Source: Phoenix dactylifera (Eukaryota; Streptophyta; Magnoliopsida; Arecales; Arecaceae). Taken from it: 64,000 nucleotides of DNA. The DNA is taken from assembly GCF_009389715.1 (NCBI RefSeq), contig NW_024068246.1:1-64000 (forward strand). Direction: 5' to 3'. The notes beneath the pieces are model-generated. The model saw only the letters and a list, made by a program, of their open reading frames with translations, was not told where the DNA came from and ran no database searches. This document shows positions 33,401 to 45,227 of this stretch, one piece after another. A program made the position numbers and the translations under genes. How positions within the stretch are numbered: position 1 is the first letter of the stretch; each line of letters opens with the position of its first letter.

Positions 33401-34803
33401 CAGGAAACTATACCTGCCGTTGTCCTTGGCACATGTATGGGGATGGCAAGAAAAATGGAAGCGGCTGCAAATCTATATCCAAGCTCCTCCACTGGGTTCT
33501 AGGTAAGGCTCTCTACCCAACCAAACTAACCAAGTGTTATTAGATCTTCATGCATGATATACATTGCAGATGAAAGAGCCTGGTTTCACATGTATATAAA
33601 CTTCCAATTTACCTCTACGTACTTATTCTTGTAGGCTCAGGGTTTGGTCTCTTAGTTCTCGCGGTCCTCAGTTCTTTGCTTTATCTGATGATCAAGAAGC
33701 GAAGACACATTAAGCTCAAGGAGAAGTTCTTCAAAAAAAATGGAGGTCTTCTGCTACAGCAGCAACTCTCTTCGCTAGAGGGTAGTGCCCCAGTGACAAG
33801 GTTGTTTACCACAGAGGAGCTCTTAGCAGCTACTGACAACTACTTGGAGAGCCGCATCCTCGGCCAGGGAGGTGCCGGGACAGTATATAAAGGAATTCTT
33901 TCGGACAAAACAATCGTGGCGATCAAGAAATCCAGAATATCCGATGATAGCGAAATCGAGCTGTTCATAAATGAGGTGGTGGTTCTTTCCCAGATCAACC
34001 ATAGAAACGTAGTGAAGCTCTTGGGGTGTTGTCTGGAAACCAGAGTCCCACTGCTCGTTTTTGAATTCGTGCCCAACGGATCCCTCGCTCACATGTTACA
34101 CAGTGAAGGTGGCAAAGCCTCGCTGTTCTTGGAGTGCCGTCTGAGGATCGCAACAGAAGTAGCAGGAGCGCTGGCTTACCTGCACTCCGCAGCCTCGGTG
34201 CCTATTATTCACAGAGATGTCAAGCCCAGCAACATACTCTTGGATGAGAACTACACAGCGAAAGTATCTGATTTCGGAACTTCGAGGCTGGTTCCCTTCA
34301 ATCAGAAAGCATTTGAATCATTGATTCGAGGGACCTTTGGATACGTGGATCCTGAGTACTTCCTCACCGGCATGTTCACCGACAAAAGTGATGTCTATAG
34401 TTTTGGGGTGGTTCTGGTCGAGCTCCTCACAGGCGAGAAGCCAGTAGTACCGACAAAATCGATGGAGTTCACCAATCTCGCCTTGCAGTTCGGTTCTCAT
34501 GTGAAGGAAGGCCGTCTTCTCGAGATTCTGGAGCAACGTCTAGTCCAAGAGGGATCTCCTGAGCTGCTTCTAGCAGTTGCGGAGCTTGCGACCCGATGCC
34601 TCAGCTTGAAGTGGGAAGAAAGGCCTACGATGAAGGAAGTCGCCATGGAGTTGGAGGGGCTGAGAACATCCAGCAGGCATCCTTGGGTTGAAAAGAACGA
34701 AGAAGAGGGAGACCGTTTGACGGCAATTGAATGCTCCACAAGTACCTTTGGTGAGGGTGATTCTTCCTCGCACATCATGCTGTCCTTCGACATCTCGCGG
34801 TAA
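30464..34803 (+). CDS. WAKL: Wall-associated-kinase-like receptor kinase, gene A
   Basis: Three exons: 30464-31316, 33347-33502 and 33635-34803, all joined in phase 1, giving 725 residues. A plasma-membrane receptor for cell-wall signals with a cytoplasmic Ser/Thr kinase. Seen: signal peptide (1-18), Cys-rich galacturonan-binding-type domain from [20 protein letters not shown] (28-47), EGF-like repeat ending at 284, calcium-binding EGF beginning DIDEC (285-289) encoded by exon 2, a membrane segment at about 338-356 ([16 protein letters not shown]), and a kinase: GQGGAG loop (413-418), VAIK Lys 434, HRD 529-531, DFG 549-551. HRD with Arg marks an RD kinase; all key residues are present. An in-frame ATG at 30419 would add 15 residues; I prefer 30464 because it precedes the signal peptide and matches gene B. 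Intron 1 (2030 bp) contains two insertions missing from gene B. Confidence 0.93.
31880..32059. mobile_element. About 180-bp insertion in intron 1 of gene A
   Basis: Compared with gene B, where TTCTTGAGC runs directly into AGGACACCAGG (near 41567), gene A has about 180 extra bases between TTCTTGAGC and AGGTCACCACGG. No terminal repeat or family recognised; it could equally be a loss from B. Confidence 0.5.
32140..32332 (-). mobile_element. Second copy of the 197-bp element, in intron 1 of gene A
   Basis: Reverse complement resembles 20420-20616: GCCGGCCCAACCCTTAGGCGACTGAG, GGCTCCGGCCCAAAGAAGG and CTCAAAGATAAAATGG in the same order, ending TTAAGCCCCTAAATATATTG. Gene B lacks it at the matching point (about 41613). 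The 12-bp hairpin seen in the other copy is partly eroded here. Target duplication not resolved. Confidence 0.6.
32340..33120. repeat. Degenerate GCC/GAGC-rich repeat in intron 1 (present in both gene copies)
   Basis: Words such as GAGCCGAGTC, GGGCTCAGG and GGTCGGGCTTAAA recur, with an AT palindromic stretch at about 32925-32985. Matches 41640-42390 in gene B, so older than the duplication. No coding potential seen. Confidence 0.5.
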
Positions 34804-35574
34804 TTGGATTGGATCAAACTGCTCTGGGATTTAATATGCTGCATGTTCTATATCTTTATTTTCAAGATAAGGATGTTTGTCTAATTTTGAACATCACATA
34901 ACAACTTGTATGCAGTTTTTTTTATAGGGTTTGGACATGAGTATATATTATTTCTAAGATATACCAAATGTGTTGGAATAGAAAAAAAAAAAAAAACCTT
35001 TCTCTCTCTTTTTTTTTTTTCTTCTACAAATATTTTAACATAGTACCTCCGATATTAGCATAATTTTAGAGGTCACGTAACAATATGTATCAGCCTATAA
35101 TATTTTTTTTATTAGTATGATCTTGTTAAAATAATTTTAAAAAACACAATAATTTCATCAGTAAGTATTATTTTTTTATTTAATGTCCGAGTATATATAA
35201 CTGCGGAGATGTGCCGAAATAAAAAAATAAAATTACTTTTTTTTCTCTCTTCTTCTACAAATATTTTAATAAGGGAGACTGCAACATGGCAGATCCAAAG
35301 GTTCTAAAAACTACATTAAAGTCTCTTTTTAGCTCTGTTTCTTTAGGTTTATGAGTAACTTCTTCACCCTGTGTACTTTAAGACAAGCTTATTAGAATAT
35401 GAAGAGTAGTATATATTAGACAATCTGAGCCCAAGGCGAGGTAAACAAGATAAACATTGGACACTACAGTACTAGCAGTCGGCATAAAAAAACTAAAAAA
35501 AACATAAAAGAGACATTACTATTTGTTTTTATAAGCTACATCAATTGCCGAGGTTTCAACAATGTCGTAATCTT
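34804..35574. other. 3' flank of receptor gene A
   Basis: AT-rich 3' UTR and beyond. Most of the first 250 bases have no counterpart behind gene B, which lost this piece together with its original stop codon. No further gene seen. Confidence 0.5.
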
Positions 35575-36180
35575 ATAATGAACTTAAAATCCTTATTGAT
35601 TCTTGCTAGAGAAAATATTGCACTTCGACCTCGAACTAGACCAATCTCATTGACCTCAGATGTAAACCGAGGCGAACGATGTCGGCCTCAACTGGGGAGC
35701 ATACCAGCTTAGGAACCTCCAGCCGAGGAGAACAATCAGTGAGCATCGACAAAGGCTGACAGCCCTAACAACCGACGACCTTGCAGGCCGTAGTTGCGGC
35801 AGCACCACACTCTGCGCCAGGCCTGTGCGGCATGCCTCCCATGTGGACTGATCTCTGCACCACATCCTATCACTGGTTATTGCCTATCCATCATTTTACG
35901 CCACGTTGGCCCAGGTAACAACAAAGTTGATTTTTCTATATAAAGGGAGAAACTTGGGGGACCTCACAAAGCGACCCTCTACTAAAATCCTCTCCCTTCC
36001 ATATCGTTGCCTTGATATGCATTGAAAGGTTCCTCTCCAGAAACTCTCCAAAAGTGGACTTCTTGAAGGCCATCCAGTGGAGGAGACCAGCGCCCGACGC
36101 CTCAACTAGCCTACTCAGTCCGCTTCTAGCAGACCTTAGGGTCGTCCAAGCTGCTCTCCCACCTCGGTCCGAATTCGAAT
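35575..36180 (+). mobile_element. LTR-like segment (solo LTR candidate), copy A
   Basis: Moderately GC-rich island downstream of the gene, with CTATATAAAGGGAGAAAC at about 35936, followed by CTCTCCCTTCC and ending CACCTCGGTCCGAATTCG. A TATA box, then a short pyrimidine leader and a CTCGGTCC end, is the usual look of an LTR. No coding region next to it, so if real it is a solo LTR fossil. Edges approximate. The matching segment is 45228-45838. Confidence 0.4.
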
Positions 36181-36589
36181 AATGGTTATATAGCAGCCAT
36201 TTGTTCTCCAAATTTGCCGAAATTGGGATTATTTTGGAAGATAGATTGTTCAAATTTGTAAAAACATAGTGACAATTTGTGTTAAGAAATCATATAAAAA
36301 AGAGGAATTACATGGGATATTGCTTGCCCAAATTTTGAATATGTACTGCAAAATTCTAGCTGGTTATCGAACCAAGAATAAAATATAGGTGGGCATTTTG
36401 GCGTGACAGGGCTTTGAACATTTCCGGCTATCGTCCGAGAAAATGCAACCGAAAAGGAGTGTATCAAAATTGGAAATACTAAAAGTAATTGCGTTTCCTT
36501 TCACGAAATAATCCTAATCATCTAAAATTGGTTGAGATAAATGGATTTGCTTGTGCTATGAACCAAGTATAGCTTGTAGTATCCTCGGT

Positions 36590-37090
36590 ATATGGTTCTA
36601 TTCTCCTTTGGGCTATATTTGGGCTTGGACAGGCCTGAGGCCCGTCAGGCTTGGCCTCAGTTTCAGGTAGTGGAGTCCAAACAACAATGAGGCTAGCCCG
36701 ACTCGAGCCCAACATGGCTCAGCCCAGTCTGCCACCTAACTGGAATATAGGAACCCTTCACCCTTCCTTCCTTCCTTTCCATCTCTCATCTCCTCTCTCT
36801 CTCTCTCTCTCACAATTCCCTTCCCAACTCCCTTATCATTTCTCTTCCTGAGAGCCTCCGGTTGGGTGGTGCCGTCCCCACTGCATCGGGCTAGATTTGG
36901 ATAGGGCATGTTGGATATTTCGGCCGGCCTTGGCTTCGGGCTTGAGTTGGGTTCGGGCTTTAATCTTTAATATTTCGGATCTAGGCCCAGACCAAATCTT
37001 GAAAAATTCATCAAAACTTGAAAAAAAAAATCATCTAAGCTAGGACCATGCTACATGGAAACCTGACCCAACCCAGACTAATAATTCCAG
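36590..37090. repeat. Degenerate GGGCTTGG/GGTTGGG-type repeat downstream of gene A
   Basis: Non-coding, built of GGGCTTGGACAGG, GGCCCGTCAGGC, TTGGGTTCGGGC and ACCTGACCCAACCC words, with a (CT)n at about 36792-36810. The matching stretch is 46260-46745. No gene. Confidence 0.45.
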
Positions 37091-37730
37091 CTCTAACATC
37101 CGATAAAAAAGGGTGCGACCGTGTTAAGATTGATGAATATTAGTCCATGGAAAACATTTCATGGGATAGATAAAACATGGGGCTATCTGGTCAACAGAAT
37201 TAGTGAAATTAATGGGACGAAGAGGGTACCCTGTGAGCTCCTCTCTTGGGAAGTTTCACCTACTATCAAACAAGTCTTGTGATGATACATCCAATTTACC
37301 ATTGTACAGGTCCTGTGGTTCCATTTCCTTAAAAGGAACATGTGCTACATGACAATTAGTTACCTTTGTTAGATGTGCGATCAACTTTAATGTGTGAACA
37401 AATCTTGCATATAACATTAGATCTTCAGTCCTAGAAGTTGGGCCAGCCCACAGACTGAGTTTTATATTGTTTGGAATAAATTGCTAGGCTTTCTTTTTTT
37501 ATAAAAAGAGAAAAGTTCTGAGATGGAAGTGATGTCATGGTCTCATGGAGTCGCGGCAGAGATATTGTACAGAATAGAACTTTTTTTGAAGGATTCATGA
37601 GAAAATATTTGCTAGAAATGCAGAGAAATCAGTTTCAGGCTACAAAAATCCAAAATTTTCATCAATAAAAAAAAAAAAATAGACACAAGGGTCATAGAGC
37701 ATAAAATTTTGCAAGGGAGCCAACCTCTCT

Positions 37731-37875
37731 AGTCCCTATATTTTGCATTGTAGAGATCTATATAAAGTCAGATAGCCACCATATCATTCATCTCGGAGAT
37801 GAAAAATTATGTCGCACACTACATGCACCAGTATGGCTGTGCACCATGCTAATTATCGTGTCTTATTCTTGTGGG
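37731..37875. other. 145-bp spacer between the two duplicated segments
   Basis: Unique sequence (starts AGTCCCTATATTTTGC) between the end of copy A and the start of copy B. It marks the duplication junction. Confidence 0.75.
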
Positions 37876-38411
37876 CCAATCATGGACATGAGAGTATGAC
37901 GAATGGATCCCATAGAAACAAGACACGGAGGTTAGCATAGTGCACGACCCTAGCGACAAAATACTTTTGGTTACTAAAATCTTTTAATGATGAATGTAAA
38001 CAATTTTATGGCCAAATTTTTTGTTGCTAAAAGTCTGAGTTCTTTTAGTGAAATAAGCCATGCAGTAAAACATAAACCGTTGGACGTTGTCTCTAGTATG
38101 CCCGGTGGCTTCAACGAAAAGCCACTTTAGTAAGATACCAAACCAGAATGAATAAATATCTCCGGTATAGAAGTCCTCGCAGGAGGTTGCATAACATTTG
38201 TTTTTAATTTTAACTTTTTAGAACTAGAACAAGTAGAAGTCCGGTAGATTCAACCTCAGGTCACTAATATTAACATCCAAGAACTTCATCAACTGAGATT
38301 TGAATCTGCATCTTTTTTGATGCAATATTATGTAAGATTTGAATCTAGATGTTGTAGAATAGTTTCTGCCTCACACTGACCAATATTTCGTTGTCTAAAA
38401 ATGTTGTATCT

Positions 38412-40202
38412 CATCTCTTGATTTTGATGATCATTTTACATCTTAATCTCTAGCTGTTTACGTATTTATATACAATTGCATGCAAAACATATATAAGTGT
38501 GTAGAGAAATAGATTTAATGATGTGGACCAATATTTAACTATATATAACAAGGACTAACACAAAATCCTAACCAATAGCAAATCTAAAATATACAGGCCA
38601 GTTCAGAAGCCATTCAATACCTTAAGATCCACCTGAAAGGCCTTTCTTAACACCGCATTTTTCTTTTTCAAAAAGGAGGGTTATACATAGGTCATCTTCG
38701 TTGAACAAAAGATGCTATATCTAGTAGTTTTTGTTGACGTCTCTCTTATTTTGATGAAGCTTTGTGACCCCCCTCTTTAATTTGTTGACCTCTCTTTTTG
38801 TTGACCTCTGATGGCCACCTAACTAGTAATAGTAGACAGGATAGAGCGAGTCTCAATTCACTCCCTTTTTCATTGGTTCTTTATTCATCGGTGAACGTCT
38901 ACCCAAGAACTCATGTTTTATCTTCTCCTCTGCTGTCCCGCTCAACTTACGTATTGCATCACCGTGAATATTCCTTAGTTTGAAATTATCTTCAGGTTTC
39001 TATTCTTTGATGGACCCCAATGGAAGACTTTAGCCTCGCGGGACTTTGGTCGACCATCACTTGATTTAAGCCGATTGGGGCTTTGTGCCTCAATTATTGG
39101 CATAAAAATAACGAAAGCTTCTAGAAGATGGTATCCTTTTTATCCACATCCATATTTTATCCATCTTCAAAGTAACTGATCTCCTCAGTGGGCCGGGGGT
39201 GGTCCTCCAGATATTCCGGAAGTACTCCATTTGATGCTCTACTTATTCCTCCAATTCCAGATATTTACCCCGTAGCATGCTGTTTATCCTCTATATATAC
39301 TCTTCTCCGAATCCCTAAGCTTTGTTCATACGACGGGAATAGTACTTGTGAACGCCCAAGTGCCTTGGAACACCATAAAGCGTGGCTCATAAGGCTATGC
39401 ATGATCAGATTTAGTAATTGCAGCTAGCCAATCGACCGTGAAATCTTTTTTCCATGAGAATTCTCATGAGTTTGGATCCTTTATAATGCATTACAGAGGA
39501 ATAAAGGATGGTGCACATTTGGATGGATGATCTAATTGGCATACCAAACAAGCTAGCTCGACGAACCCCATAAGTTGATCTATATTATCTTCAAGATAGG
39601 TGATGTATTAACCATCGATATATATAGCTTTTTTTTTTTTTTTTTTTCCATACGTCCACCATTGGATCATACAATAGTTATTTCGAGATATGTGCAGATA
39701 GATCGATAAAAAAGTTTCGAGTGCCTTAAGAGCCGTGCGCACATTGTTGAGGAAGATCAGTCTGCCTTCCTTTGCTCCGAAGGTTCACCAACCCGAACCC
39801 ATGCAAAACACGCGGAGGATCCAAGACATCCATCCATAGAAGCTCACCGAATCTGACGGCCAGAAATACTCTAGGTTGACTAAAAGTAAACATCAAACTT
39901 TGAAGTCTTCGTCGCACCTTGTTTAATATAAATTACTCGTACTTTGATCAGAACACCATCGCTGTCATACTTCGCCTTTAGCTATAGCGTCGTTCTGGCA
40001 CTGTGGGAATTGATTTGCCGGGCTATGATGATAATGGAGGTCGTCCGAGTGGGGCAGCCGTCGACTATTCTTCGCAATCAAGTGAGCACGCAGCCGTGAC
40101 GCCGGAGCTGTGTCAATTAAAAGGATACGTACCATAGCCCAAAATAGATCCGCAAACGGAGCAGCAGTTAGCCCCTTGTGAGGAAGAAGCTAGAAATTAA
40201 GA
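38412..40202 (+). other. Upstream region of receptor kinase gene B
   Basis: Counterpart of 28742-30463. Holds the preserved empty site of the CACTA element at its left end. A poly(T) run lies at about 39631-39649. No separate gene. Confidence 0.55.
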
Positions 40203-43200
40203 ATGGTTTGGCAAGCAGCGCTTCTTGTTCAGTTGGCGAGCCTTGCAGCAGCATCAGGAGCACGGCATATCGCTCGGTCCGGCTGCCAGGCGAAGTGCGG
40301 AAACGTCAGCATCCCCTACCCCTTCGGCATCGGCGAAGGCTGCTTCCTCCATGGCTTTGAAATCACATGCAACACATCCTTCAACCCTCCCAAGGCCTTC
40401 CTTGGCCGTGGCAACATCGATGTCGAAGAGATCCTGCTTTTCCAGGGTCTGGTGGTCGTCAATAACCATATAGCCCGTGACTGCTACGCCAAGAATGGCA
40501 GTCGCCTCAATAGCACGTCCCCGAGAATCCGGCTTTACAAGCCCTACAAGTTCTCCAGCACCCGCAACAAGTTCGTGGCGATCGGGTGCGACACCATCGG
40601 ACGCCTCGCGGACATGGAGATGAAGTTCGAGACCGGGTGCTTGTCGCTGTGCAATAGCACCAGCTACATCACTAATGGGACCTGCAACGGCATCGGCTGC
40701 TGCGAAACATTTATTCCAAATGAACTCAGGTCCTTCCAGGTCCACGTCGACAGCTACCAAAACCACACCAAGTGTTGGGATTTCAATCCTTGCAGCTACG
40801 GTTTCTTGGCTGATGAGAGACGGCTAAACTTTAGCGTCGACAGCTTCTCTCGTCTTGCCAGCACGGAAAAGATCCCGGTGACGCTGGACTGGGCCGTAGG
40901 GGACAAGAGCTGCGAGGAAGCTCGCAATAACCAGACGAGTTTTGCGTGCAAGGCCGAGAACAGCTACTGCGTGAACTCCACCAACGGAGGGGGATACCGC
41001 TGCAATTGCTCGGAAGGATTTGAAGGCAACCCTTATCTAGAAGACGGATGCCAAGGTAATTCCGTTTCTCTTCCCGGTAGCCAGAATTCCGTCTTGACTT
41101 GGTAAAACTGAGTATACGTACCGTGCTCTTCCATGCGAGGTTCAAATCTTGGTTGGGAGGTCTCGCCAGGTGTTTAATTAACGGGAATATTTTCATTAAT
41201 TGTTTTATGAGAGAGATCGCTCTAAACTTCCCACTCCTGGTATAGCTCGAATAATTTCAGAAACACACCATGTAAAACTCATAGAATCCCACTCTTTCAA
41301 CTGAAGATAGTGACTACCGATCGCAACTTTATCTAGTTTTCCATTACTGCTAGTTACCGTTCCATTATAACATCCAATAATAATTATTTCATTAAAAAAA
41401 ATCCAATCAGATGTTTTACCATCCAAATGACAATCGTGTTATTTTAATACTATAAACTCTGCAACTTTTTGATGTCTATTCAAACCTTGATCGTGAGTTT
41501 GAATCTCTAGGCATCAGGAAGATCACGGTTGGGCTTTGTGTGGTTAAATGAATTCTTGAGCAGGACACCAGGGCCAGTACTCCAACCAGACGCACAAACA
41601 CAGACGAGGAGCAATGAGGTCATGTTTGTGCGCTGTCCCAAGTTATGGTTGGACTGGTCCATCTCTGAGTTGGTCAGGCATCTCTTTCACCAAGCTCAGG
41701 CATCTCTTTTTGGTCCATCGCCAACCCCAAGCCTCGGAGTTTGGTAAGGTATGGCCAAGCTTACTCAAACAGTCAAACTAGAGATCCACTTGATAAACCG
41801 AGTTTGGGTTGTGAAACTTACATCCAAGATTGGGCTCAGGGTTCGCAGATAAGCGTGCAGGTTGTAAGCCAAGTCATGCTTGGCTCAGAAATTCAAGTTG
41901 AGCTCGGCTTCCTTTGAGCTAGCCGAGCCGAGCCATTTTTCTTTTTATCTTGGAAGTTAAATGAGCCACATTGAGCTAGGCTCTGCTTGCTCGATTTTGG
42001 CTCATACGCAGCTCAAAATGATTAAACAAGTAAAGATAGATATCATATAATTTTTATATATATATATTAAGATACTTCCGAGCCTTTCAAGTTGGCGACA
42101 ATTAGGGTAGAGTGGTGCAAGAGCTTGTGAGATCATGCGTGAGGATGCAAAATTAAAAAGAAAGGTGTGCTTGAAGAGATAATTTCATATTATATTTTAT
42201 CACATTATATAATATATGTTTTATATTATATTATAATATATATAATATATATTATATAAAATCATGTTTGGGCTGCGTTGATGTAAACTTGTGCCCGGCT
42301 CGTTTAATGGTCGGGCTTAAATTTTAGACTCGCCTGATTTTGTGGGCTCAGAAATCAGGCCGAAGCTCGTCCTAAACAGTCCAGTTCTCAATATTTGAGT
42401 AGCTCTAAATTAGACCTCCCTCTAGCAATCAAGCATCCTCCCCGATTTTCATCCTTACCCTCCGTTTGGGAGTTTTGGGGAGAAAAGAAAAGAAAGGAAA
42501 ACTTTAATGGGGAGGAAAAAGAAAAGAAAGGAATAGAATAGATTTTCCTCTCCTCTTGTTTGGGAGTTTTAGGAGGAAAGAGAAAGTACTTTCCATCCTC
42601 TTGTTTGAAAATTTGGAGAGAAAAGAAAAGAAAGTATACCTTTTTAACACTTTTACTAAAATACCCTTATTATAAAAGGGGCATACTTATGAGTAGAGGT
42701 GCAAATGGATCGGGATGGATCGGATCATGAGTGACCCCGACCTAACCTGGATCCTTGTTCGGGTCCTAATTTTAGACCCAGGCCCAACCCACTAGAAAAT
42801 CAGGTCAGGTCGGATTGGGTCCACGGCTACAATTTTTGACCCAAAGAGTCGAAATTTTATTTCTTCCATAGAGATGCAGCATATGGGTATATAGAGGTGG
42901 AGATGACATATGAAAGGTTAAAACAAAAGATGCCTTAGGATATATTTGTCCTTTTAATTTAGTACTTTTTTAATTTAAGGGTAAAATAGGTATTATAAAA
43001 AAATTATTAAGTTTCAATTTCTTTCTCTCCAAATCCTTCCACTTATGAGAGGAAAGAAATGAGAGAATTGGTCCCCAAAATTTTTCCTCCTATTCCCTCC
43101 TATTTTCTCCTTTTCTTTTCCTTTCCCTCCATTAAAAAACTTTCAAATATCAAAATTTTTAACTTTCCCTTCCATTCCATTCCTTTCCTTTCTCCTCAAT

Positions 43201-44762
43201 TCCATGTTTTCAAATGGAGCCTTATTATCTTAGATTCGGTGGAGGAGAGGGGTAAAGGTGGTAAACCATTTACTTGTTAGATTTGGTGACTGACTTATGT
43301 TATTTAGATTTCTGCTTGCATGCTCAAGTGGAAATATCTTAGTACTCTTTCTGACTAACATCTTGATGGCTACTCTGTAGATATTGATGAATGTACATCT
43401 TCACCCTGCGTAGAAAGATGTGAGAATATCCCTGCAGGAAGCTATACCTGCTATTGTCCTTGGCATATGTATGGGGATGGCAAGAAAAATGGAAGCGGCT
43501 GCAAATCTATATCCAAGCTCCTCCACTGGGTTCTAGGTAAGGCTCTCTACACAACCAAACCAAACCAAATTAACCAAGTGTTATTAGATCTTCGTGCATG
43601 ACATTCATTGCAGATGAAAGAGCCTGGTTTCACATGTATATAAACTTCCAATTTATCTCTACTTATTCTTGTAGGCTCAGGGTTTGGTCTCTTAGTTCTG
43701 GCTGTCCTCAGTTCTTTGCTTTATCTGATTACCAAGAAGAGAAGACACATTAAGCTCAAGGAGAAGTTCTTCAAAAAAAATGGAGGTATTCTGCTACAGC
43801 AGCAACTCTCTTCACTAAAGGGTAGTGCCCCAGTGACAAGGATGTTTACCAAAGAGGAGCTTTTAGCAGCAACCGACAACTACTTGGAGAGCCGCATCCT
43901 CGGCCAGGGAGGTGTCGGGACAGTCTATAAAGGAATTCTTCCAGACAAAAGAATCGTGGCGATCAAGAAATCCAGAATATCTGACGATAGCGAAATCGAG
44001 GTATTCATAAATGAGGTGGTGGTTCTTTCCCAGATCAACCATAGAAATGTGGTGAAGCTCTTGGGGTGCTGCCTGGAAACCAGAGTCCCACTGCTCGTTT
44101 TTGAATTCGTGCCCAATGGATCCCTCGCTCACATCTTGCACAGTGAAGGTGGCAAAGCCTCGCTGTCCTTGGAGTGCCGTCTGAGGATCGCAACAGAAGT
44201 AGCAGGAGCGCTGGCTTACCTGCACTCTGCAGCCTCCGTGCCTATTATTCACAGAGATGTCAAGCCCAGTAATATACTCTTGGATGAGAACTATACGGCG
44301 AAAGTATCTGATTTCGGAACTTCGAGGCTGGTTCCCTTCAATCAGAAAGGACTTGAATCATTGATCAGAGGGACCTTTGGATACGTGGATCCTGAGTACT
44401 TCCTCACTGGCATGTTCACCGACAAGAGTGATGTCTACAGTTTTGGGGTGGTTCTGGTCGAGCTCCTCACGGGCGAGAAGCCAGTAGTACCAGCAAAATC
44501 TATGGAGTTCACCAATCTCGCCTTGCAGTTCGATTCTCATGTAAAGGAAGGCCGTCTTCTCCAGATTCTGGAGCAACGTGTGGTCCAAGAAGGATCTCCT
44601 GAGCTGCTTCTAGCAGTTGCGGAGCTTGCGACCCGATGCCTCAGCTTGAAGTGGGAAGAAAGGCCTGCGATGAAGGAAGTCGCCATGGAGTTGGAGGCGT
44701 TGAGAACATCCAGCAGGCACCCTTGGGTTGAAAAGAATGAAGAAGAGGGAGACCGAATGTAA
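40203..44762 (+). CDS. WAKL: Wall-associated-kinase-like receptor kinase, gene B (shortened C-terminus)
   Basis: Exons 40203-41055, 43381-43536 and 43675-44762, same junctions and phases as gene A; 698 residues. Same plan: signal peptide 1-18, [23 protein letters not shown]-like region, DIDEC calcium-binding EGF (285 on), membrane segment about 338-356, kinase with GQGGVG loop, VAIK, HRD and DFG intact. The last 27 residues of gene A (from after EEEGDR) are missing: a deletion of about 350 bp relative to A brings GACC next to GAATGTAATTTAAAGATCAC, giving a new stop after EEEGDRM. The kinase domain itself ends before that point, so activity is probably kept. Intron 1 (2325 bp) is enlarged by a Harbinger-like element. 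About 29 residues differ from A in exon 1, nearly all outside the EGF end. Confidence 0.92.
42458..43221. mobile_element. Harbinger/Tourist-like element in intron 1 of gene B (764 bp)
   Basis: Flanked by TTA (42455-42457 and 43222-43224), the 3-bp duplication of PIF/Harbinger elements. Ends CCCTCCGTTTGGGAG and, complemented, GGCTCCATTTGAAAAC form an imperfect inverted repeat. Gene A has the empty site CACCCTTGTTATCTTAG (about 33182). Purine-rich GAAAAGAAAAG on the left is mirrored by TTCCTTTCC on the right. The middle (about 42690-42890) contains an inserted GATCGGG-type repeat. No transposase; non-autonomous. Confidence 0.82.
42690..42890. repeat. GATCGGG-type repeat nested in the Harbinger-like element
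   Basis: Begins AGAGGTGCAAATGGATCGGG and continues with GACCCCGACC, GGGTCC and GACCCAGGCCCAACCC. Same style as 22190-22620. It separates the purine-rich left half from the pyrimidine-rich right half, so it probably inserted into the element. Confidence 0.5.
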
Positions 44763-45227
44763 TTTAAAGATCACATAACATATTTATCAGCGAGTATTAT
44801 TTTTCTTATATAAAGTTTGTACATAAATATATATAACTTCTTAGATGTGCCAATTGTGCTGAAACAAAAAAAAAAAAACTTGGTTTTCTTTCTTTTCTTC
44901 TTCTTCTATAAATATTTTAACAAAAGAGATTGAAAAATGGCAAAACCAAAGGTTCTGAAAACAGCATTAAAGGCTCTTCTTAGTTCTATTTCTATAGGTT
45001 TATGAGTACCTTCTTCGCCGTGTGTGCATTAAGAGACAAGCTTATTAGAACATGAAGAGTAATATATATTAAACAATCTGAGCCCAAGGCGAGGTAAGCA
45101 AGATGAACATTGGACACTACAGTACTAGCGGTCAGCATCAAGACAACTACAAAGAAACATAAAATAGACATCACTATTTGTTTTTATAACCTGCAACTAT
45201 TGCCAAGGTTTCAACAATGCCTTAATC
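44763..45227. other. 3' flank of receptor gene B
   Basis: AT-rich, aligns with about 35070-35574 of copy A. No gene. Confidence 0.5.
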
